Source: Macrobrachium rosenbergii (taxonomy: Eukaryota; Arthropoda; Malacostraca; Decapoda; Palaemonidae). Taken from it: a DNA stretch of 64,000 nt. The notes below the pieces were generated by a model. The model was not told the origin of the DNA, made no database searches, and saw nothing but the letters and a program-made list of their open reading frames with translations. The stretch covers positions 22,834,501 through 22,898,500 of the forward strand of contig NC_089744.1 of NCBI RefSeq assembly GCF_040412425.1, given 5' to 3'. A program made the translations under genes and the position numbers. This document shows, piece by piece, positions 57,432 through 64,000 of this stretch. The stretch's first letter is position 1. Each line of letters begins with the position of its first letter.

Positions 57432-57539
57432 CTGAAATGTAAAAAGATTAGTTAGTTTACAGCCAAAACTGACAGATTTTACTAATCCAGCACAAAAGTA
57501 AAAAATGCGCCTAAGTTTCTTTGGCGCAATCTAGTTTTC

Positions 57540-57800
57540 TGTACAGCCGCTACAGCGTATAATCAAGACCAACGAAAATAGATCTTTCGGTGTCTTGGTA
57601 TAATGCTGTATGAGCCGTGGTCCATGAAACTAGCCACGGGCCGGTGGTGGCCTGTCTTAAATCGTTGCCGGCAGCACGATTAAGGCTAAATTTAACCTTG
57701 AATATAAAAAAAACTGAGGCTAGAGGGCTGCAATTTGTTGTGTTTGATTGGAGGGTGGATGAGTTTAGAAAAAAAAACCAGCACAATTTCCTTTTGCAGA
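57540..57800. repeat. candidate dispersed repeat
   Basis: GC-richer island in AT-rich DNA containing 'actagccacgggccggtggt' and 'gaggctagagggctgcaatt'. From memory this wording recurs in decapod sequences, but I cannot verify that here. Only one copy is in the window. Confidence 0.35.
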
Positions 57801-58064
57801 AAACTAAAAACCAATTAGCTTAAAATTGCATGACTTCACTCTTCTCCAGTTTCTGTTCGACCTAACCCTCAACATCGAAAACAATGGCAGGCTTAATTCC
57901 TCCCAAGCCTAACTGATATCCCTAAATCTTTCTACAGTATACCTCAAAACATTTCATATAAATTTTGGTTTAACAGTTTCCTTGTTTTATTTCCATCACC
58001 CAGAAATCAGTAGGTATAATACTATGCATATTGAATCTAAACTGACCAACAGGACGAGACTGTA

Positions 58065-58206
58065 CCAAGTGACGGTTACGACAAATTAAGTCACTAGACA
58101 AGTAACAGTAATGACAAATTAAGTCACTAGACTGTACCCAGACCCAGTTATGACAAATTAAGTCACTAGACAGTACCAAGTAACTTACGACAAATTGAAA
58201 AGTCAC
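58065..58206 (+). repeat. minisatellite (3-4 copies)
   Basis: Repeats of 'acgacaaattaagtcactag' with variable spacers of about 15-35 bp. Confidence 0.8.
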
Positions 58207-58209
58207 CAC

Positions 58210-59486
58210 TAGTGGAAAAAGTATTCTAAAGGGACAAATGTGACTGCATCAATAGGCCTATGATGCCACAGATCCCTATTCCAACAATTAATAATGGTAC
58301 AGGAAGGTCTAAATTAGTGTAGACGAACCCTCACAATATACCTACATAATAAATTCATCAACACTCTTGAATGAGCACAGTATATACCATCACCTAACAA
58401 AAGCCACTTTTCCACTCCCTACTGAAATATACTAGTCACAGACATTTAAGCCACTTGCCATTACGGTATGCAGGTAAATATGGAAGAACTATTTAAATCT
58501 ACGAGTTTCCACAATACTAATTCGGTTTGTCACTTAAACCCAAAGTTAAACTTAGTTTGAGTTCATATCAGCTGACTAATGTCAGCTTGAAACAGCAAAT
58601 GTAAAGAGTATTTTACCAAACTGCATGGAGGAAAACTACTATAAATAAAATAAAACTATTTGCCAGCATTAGTTAATTGAACACAAGATTGCAGGCAGTC
58701 TCCAGTTAAGCAAGCTAACATTGAGGGCTAATATTAAGCATGATTACACATTACCACCCAATTTACAGGACCTAATACTTTCACACAACACGAAATTTAC
58801 AGAACTTCCACAGTTTAAATCAGGATTTCTCTAAACTAATAGCTTCAATTATATCAAATCTTAGGCCTAGCAAGTTTCCTTTCGTTCAAAAGGCCAATGT
58901 GTTCAATGGAATGGGTCGTTATCTATAATCCCAAAGTACCCTGGCTAGTATGGGTAGGTACTTTCCTCCCTACCAGGAGCTGAAACTCAATATCAGCTAT
59001 GGAAAACCAAAAATATCAGGGTATATGATATATACTTAACGGACGTGGTAGTGGATTTTAACCGGATAATGAAAAAATTCATTAAACTAAATGAGAATAT
59101 GAAAATCTCATACCTATTTACTTGTGTAGAAGTTTCGAAACGATACATTAAGGAAAAAAATTAATCTCCAAAAAAAGGAAAATCTTTAATTCAAACGCTT
59201 TCACCGGAAAAAAATATTTGACTTGGGATAACTTTAATAGCAATAGGCAGAGCGTAAAATTTTGAACAAACGTCCGAAATTAAATATGTAAATTCTGAAA
59301 ATATAAATCATGGAAAAAATATCCAGAGATGGCTAAATGCGAATTCAATCACTAAAGAAAAAAAAATAGTTACGTAATTCAAAGTATCCGTCCACGGGCA
59401 TTTATAGAACTTTTCAAGACTATTCTTTTTAAATAAATTCATCTAAATTAAAAAATTAGCCGATACAATTTGGAAAAAAAACTTAC
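58210..59486. other. AT-rich unique sequence, no feature
   Basis: Nothing recognised on either strand; possibly intronic if the minus-strand exon candidates are real. Confidence 0.4.
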
Positions 59487-59700
59487 GAGAAAATAAAGGT
59501 TCTCTGAGGATTAAAATCTGACCGGACCGTATGCAAGGTTCTTCCCGAAAAGAACCTCCAGTCCCTTCTCAACTGTCGGGGAATTCTTCCGTACCAACAA
59601 GCCTTTCAACTCTCAATATTGGGAAGAGGTCACTGGCACGATACCCAGAAGTAAAGTTGCAAACCGCAGTTGCCACAGCAAAGTCCACTGTACGTTTGGA
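59487..59700 (-). ncRNA. candidate first exon a (minus strand)
   Basis: Minus strand: a GC-richer block ending in tctc and a perfect gtaagt donor (59486-59481), followed by about 2 kb of AT-rich DNA before exon candidate b. It contains a small hairpin (ggttcttcccgaaaagaacc, 59538-59557). The 5' limit is not defined. Confidence 0.25.
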
Positions 59701-60049
59701 AGTGTTCATGTGCTTTGGGGATATCTTCCATATTCACTTTCACTGTTTGGTTTTATGTACAGCCCCCACAGGGGAATTCCCCCTCTGGCAGGCCCTTGTA
59801 CGTTTTCAGATAAGGTGCATTTTACATTTTATAATTGTCATTCAGTGTTTTCTTGTCAGTATCGTAGCTCCTGCAGAATAGCAAAGTCTTTAGTTCTGTA
59901 ACTTTGCTTTATCGTATTAAATTGCATATTAGATTATTAGTCACAGTCATGATCCGTTGCTTTCTTTTATTAAATTGCATATTAGACTAGTCAAAGCCAT
60001 GCTCCGTATTATTTTTCACCGTTGACACTGCACTTATTTCAATCATGTT

Positions 60050-60310
60050 TTATGTTTAATATCACTGACCTTACACAATTTTTACCCTTGAAGATGCTGC
60101 TAGCACATTCATTTGATTAGTGATTTTCACCACATCTGGGGCAAGCTTGGTCATTTCTAAAATTTGTTGCGCTGTGACCAAATTCCTGGCATTTATAGCA
60201 TTGATAGGGCATGTAACAGTCGTATACTTTGCAACGGCTATACAGTACTTAATTTGTCACCTCTATCATATATAGAAGTGACATTTCGTGTGCATTTGAT
60301 GTGTTTATAT
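60050..60310 (-). pseudogene. non-LTR retrotransposon ORF1 zinc-knuckle fossil
   Basis: Minus-strand translation gives Y-D-R-G-D-K-L near 60275, VYDCYMPYQCYKCQEFGHSA, A-C-P-R-C-G-E-N-H and N-E-C-A-S-S-I-F. It lines up block for block with the plus-strand ORF1 fossil at 42360-42590 but keeps Y-K-C-Q-E-F-G-H in one frame where that copy is shifted. It is joined on its upstream (higher-coordinate) side to Mutator-like sequence. Confidence 0.65.
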
Positions 60311-60459
60311 TTATATAGTCATCTTTGGCTACCGTGAATGAAGGGACTCATTTCTGTTTTGGGTGAAACCTTTCAAGCAAAGCTTCATTTCGTTTGTTGT
60401 GAGCCGTTCACAAATTCTGCACACTGCACTTGCTTCAGGTGATGTGACTCCAATATGAA

Positions 60460-60899
60460 GTACACAGTGCTGTGGGAATTTGGCCCTCACTTGTCATACG
60501 ACTGTAGTAAAAGCACTAACTACTTACTCCCTTAGGACAAATCATGTTTAGGATCTGTATCCGTCGAAGAACAGTGGAAAAAGGATGCCATAATGTCATT
60601 CCTCATTTCAATGGTCTTGCCAATGTTTTTCATTGCCAACCTGAAGTAATACAGCAGGTATTTCATTAGAATCTAGGCAAGTTTGTTTTTAACCTTTTTA
60701 ACTACTTACGTCTTTTCCCCGCTTCTGTGACTGCAAAACCATGAGATTCACTCAATCTTCCGAGTCCATCATACAAACGCTTGCCAGCATGATTCATGCA
60801 TTCTGCCTTTAAAATTTGGTGGCCTTCGCCATACTGTCCAGTGCCAAAGGCAGAACTATCTCCGTCGAAACCAACTTCTACAAAAGTTATATAGCTCAC
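60460..60899 (-). pseudogene. Mutator-like transposase fragment
   Basis: Minus strand. YITFVEVGFDGDSSAFG (60895-60845) matches the VGDGDSSxF catalytic-Asp region of the animal Mutator-like transposase family (PF20700-type). It is followed by Y-G-E-G-H-Q-I-L-K-A-E-C-M-N-H and KRLYDGLGRL. After a stop at 60702 and a gap, LAMKNIGKTIEMRNDIMASF (60640-60585) and HCSSTDTDPKHDLCPKG continue the same family. The insertion V-G-F before D-G-D and the internal stop show decay. The N-terminal part and ends are missing. Confidence 0.65.
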
Positions 60900-60926
60900 T
60901 CAGTGAACCAGAGATCGACTCCACAC

Positions 60927-60987
60927 AGCAACTGACTTGTGAACTTTTGTGCAACGAACCTGATTTGTGAACTTTTGTGCAACGAAC
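60927..60987 (+). repeat. 27-bp direct tandem repeat
   Basis: Two near-identical copies of ttgtgaacttttgtgcaacg plus aacc. Confidence 0.85.
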
Positions 60988-61650
60988 CATGAATGGTAAC
61001 ATATCAATAATGCCATTCTGCAAGCCAAAAGTTTATATACACAGCTTTCTACTCTTTCCTAGATTATTGCACAGAACTTTGTGGCATTTTCAGTCATATG
61101 TCTGGCACAGTCCAAATAAGTTTGCTTTGAGAAATTACGTAAAATAAAAATGACAAGAGTCAACAGCATACCCAGCACCAATTACCATCATTCAATACAC
61201 TAATGCCAAAGTTCAAGGATAAAAAAATCTTTGCGCTTATCTTTAGTGTCATCGTAAATCACATGCCCACATTTACAAAGAACTCTTAAAAGTATCTGAT
61301 TATGCACATGCTTTAAAAGTATCTGATTATGCTCATGCTTCTGACATGTGGCATTCTATATTGACAGTTACATGAACGAATAAAATCACAATCACGATAT
61401 AACGGCAGGAAGGGGTGGGCTTTCCGGCAATGATTCGTTACAGACATTTCTCTACGAAATCTACAACGGTACTGTTGGCGAAGGCTACTGTTGCTAACTG
61501 TTAAGAGTCACCAACATCAAGGAATGACAAAGATGCCAATGAGTGAATTATGTCGTTAAAATATAAATACAAATGTAAAAAAAAAGGACTAGCATCGAAC
61601 TTGGGTTAATTAAAAGGAAAATCTAAATTTAAAATGTTGCGTGTAAACAG

Positions 61651-62182
61651 ACGCGGTAATTCTAAGCCGGCTGTCCGCGGTGAGCTAGACTGTGGCAATT
61701 GGCGTTTTTCTTAGTTTACTTGCTTTGCAAGAATTTAAAGTAATATTTTGTCGCCCGGTTGTAACTAAACTGTGATTGACCTTTGAAGTCTACACGACTT
61801 GAATTACCTAACGAAGGGTAGGTCTAAGCCGGCATTCCGCGGCAAGCCCGCCCCCCCCCCCCACCTCCATAGCTAATATGGCAAAATTGTAACCAGTAAA
61901 CACCTCTTGGGTACGTTATGTTGGTATTTTTAGGGGTGTTTACTGGTTACAATTTTGCCGTATTAGCTATGGAGGGGTGGGGGCTTGCATGAATGCTGGC
62001 TTAGACCTACCCTGCGTTTTAGGCAATTCAAGTCGCGTGGTCTTCAAAGGTCAATGACAGTTTAGTTACAGCCGGACGACAAAATATTACTTTAAATTCT
62101 TGTAAAGCAAGTAAAATAACATAGAAAAACGTCAATTGTCATAGTCTAGCTCACCGCGGACAGCCGGCTTAGAATTACCCTG
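61651..62182. repeat. long inverted repeat (hairpin element 2)
   Basis: Arms of about 250 bp (61651-61905 and 61934-62182) pair with limited mismatch around a 28-base spacer. Each arm has an outer 'taagccggctgtccgcgg' and an inner 'taagccggcattccgcgg', so the arm itself is a nested repeat. The centre (tgtttactggttac, ttttgccgtattagctatgg) is nearly the same as in hairpin 1. No coding capacity. Confidence 0.9.
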
Positions 62183-63073
62183 CTATTTATCTGAGTGAAC
62201 TAAGAAGTTTCCCTCGTGTTACATATTTCAAACCTTACTCAAGTTTCCCTTTCAGCGCTGTATGACTTAATAGGTCCCAGTGCTTGGTCTTTGGCCTAAA
62301 TTCTATATTCTTGAGTGGATTATACACCGGTGTGTATAATTTTAAGACTAGTACCATAATCATTTTAAACCACTTGTTAAATCATAGGAAATGGCACTAG
62401 ACTAGTCCATACAAGTTTAACATTGTATTGTAAAGTTTAAATCTGCGTTATCAAAGCTAAGATCACATTTGGCAGCACACCACTTATGCCAACAAAAAAA
62501 GTACTAATACGACGTTCCAAGCTTACCACACTGAATCTACTTAAAAGACTCATTGACATAACACTAATCAAACGCAAATAATTTAAATAATAAACATGGA
62601 ACTTTTAAAAAAATGACAAAGCTTGAAACAAAAGCTCTCACCAAAAAATACAATAAAATTCACTAAACCACTGACCTCAAACTCTTCCAAAAAAGATGTC
62701 TTACTTAAGCACTTGGGGAGAAACACTAAAGTAAAATGGTTTACGAAGAAATTGAAAAATCTTCTCTACTTTCAACCTCGACTTACTATCCAGAAACCAA
62801 GGACTAAAGAAAAAGGAAGGATAAAGGAACCAAGGACAAAAAAAAGGATGAATAAAGGTTCAAAGTTTAGACTCTAGAATCACTGCTTTAGCGTCCTTGC
62901 CGAGCAAGTGGCGCCATCTCTGATGTAGAATCACAACTAACAACATAGCCATCACGTCTTTTTATATAAATATTATAAATAAATATTATAAATATGAAAA
63001 ATTACTAATATTAGGTAAACTGAGCATTTATATTAAGATATTTATAAGCAGAATTAATGAGACATTTGTTATT

Positions 63074-63075
<2 letters not shown>
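62183..63075. other. AT-rich sequence, no recognised gene
   Basis: A Lys/Thr-rich plus-strand frame (62623-62877) is low-complexity and unsupported. The segment 62895-62925 is GC-richer (gccgagcaagtggcgccatc) and could be repeat debris. Confidence 0.4.

Positions 63076-63129
<54 letters not shown>
63076..63129 (+). repeat. (GA)n microsatellite
   Basis: About 27 GA repeats. Confidence 0.98.
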
Positions 63130-63132
<3 letters not shown>

Positions 63133-63184
63133 GCTTTACCATACACAATTCTGGAGAAGACGAACAGAAATAAAATCTCAAACT

Positions 63185-63471
63185 CGCCTCTCTCTCCCTC
63201 TCTCTCTCTCTGTCTGTCTCTCTCTCTCGTGGTATATACATCTCGCTCTGTCAGCAACTTCTGTTGAAAAGGAAATGATTAAATTATCCATTGAATTTTA
63301 ATCAGATAAATTTACAAAAGGCTAAATTTTATTAGATTTTAAGAAATGCTCTCTCTCACTCTCTCTCTGTATTATTCATTTTAAGCTGTAACTGAATTTA
63401 CAAAATCAGCGGCAAGACACGTACAGAAAGCAATCATGTCCCCTCTCTCTCTCTCCTGTGTTGCTAATTAA

Positions 63472-63526
<55 letters not shown>

Positions 63527-63641
63527 GTAGCTGGTTAACTCTCTCTCTCTCTCTCTAGTGAAGCTACTCTCTTTCTCTCTCCCGTGTAGCTAATTAACCC
63601 TCTCTCTCTCTCTTCTGTGCAGCAAGTTAACTCTCGTTCTC

Positions 63642-63707
<66 letters not shown>

Positions 63708-63719
63708 GTGCAAAAAAAC

Positions 63720-63767
<48 letters not shown>

Positions 63768-63825
63768 GTGCAGCAAGTTGACTCTCGTTCTCGTTCTCTC
63801 TCTCTCTCTACTGTGTAGCAAATCA

Positions 63826-63895
<70 letters not shown>

Positions 63896-63957
63896 GTGCA
63901 GCAAGTTGACTCTCGTTCTCGTTCTCTCTCTCTCTCTCTCTACTGTGTAGCAAATCA

Positions 63958-63993
<36 letters not shown>

Positions 63994-64000
63994 GTGCAGC
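63185..64000 (+). repeat. compound CT satellite
   Basis: Long (CT)n tracts separated by recurring short cassettes, notably cttctgtgcagcaagttgac and ctactgtgtagcaaatcaac with tctcgttctcgttctc. The pair recurs at about 63612-63720, 63764-63830 and 63894-63960, giving a higher-order unit of about 130-150 bp. It continues past the window end. Arg/Glu-rich minus-strand frames are repeat artefacts. Confidence 0.95.

Noticed and set aside
62623..62877. Lys-rich 84-codon frame
   Set aside because: Low-complexity A-rich DNA, no motif.
63590..63958. Arg/Glu-repeat frames on the minus strand
   Set aside because: Direct translation of (GA)n; no start context or non-repeat domain.

Overview
This window looks like eukaryotic, non-genic repeat DNA, most likely from a decapod crustacean. 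That assignment is an inference. It rests on very long GA/CT and GT microsatellites, a DIRS1-type tyrosine-recombinase retrotransposon with a spliced gag, piggyBac, Merlin and Mutator-like DNA transposons, non-LTR retrotransposon pieces, and no bacterial gene organisation. I found no intact host protein-coding gene, no tRNA or rRNA gene and no CRISPR array. Nearly all recognisable coding sequence belongs to mobile elements.

Layout. 1-1141: 3' part of a DIRS-like element (tyrosine recombinase plus inverted terminal repeat). 1142-24230 and 32815-54300: a degenerate, tandemly amplified array. Its units contain a decayed Merlin (IS1595/ISXO2-type DDE) transposase remnant of about 400 bp inside 1-3.5 kb of co-amplified noncoding DNA with a GA microsatellite. 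Two blocks within it are recent duplications: 4167-7680 is repeated head to tail at 7681-11165, and 34257-38442 reappears at 43590-49350, each copy holding a 24-26 bp minisatellite. The array is interrupted by a truncated DIRS element (13850-18428, flanked by a 137-bp perfect direct repeat), a truncated piggyBac (18724-19597), a DIRS terminal scrap (38443-38930), a 5'-truncated LINE (39164-40515), a pogo/Tigger-like MITE (40889-41231) and a 105-bp retroposed insert (46247-46351). 24230-28020 holds three better-preserved Merlin copies, the probable relatives of the array remnants. 28264-28693 is a long hairpin. 29071-32451 is a complete piggyBac element with matching terminal repeats, introns and all three catalytic aspartates. 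54300-63075 is mostly single-copy AT-rich DNA with splice-like signals on the minus strand, a minus-strand LINE ORF1 fossil, a minus-strand Mutator-like transposase fossil, and a second long hairpin (61651-62182) sharing its core with the first. 63076-64000 is compound CT/GA satellite running off the window.

A cross-cutting observation: most frameshifts in the DIRS and piggyBac coding regions fall in homopolymers or short repeats, and the two 3.5-kb tandem copies differ mainly by homopolymer length. Some elements may therefore be less broken than they look (sequencing error), and the tandem copy could be an assembly artefact. No new multi-gene system was found. The most distinctive items are the Merlin-derived array, the related pair of long hairpins, the 137-bp duplication around the DIRS insertion, and the spliced, possibly intact piggyBac.
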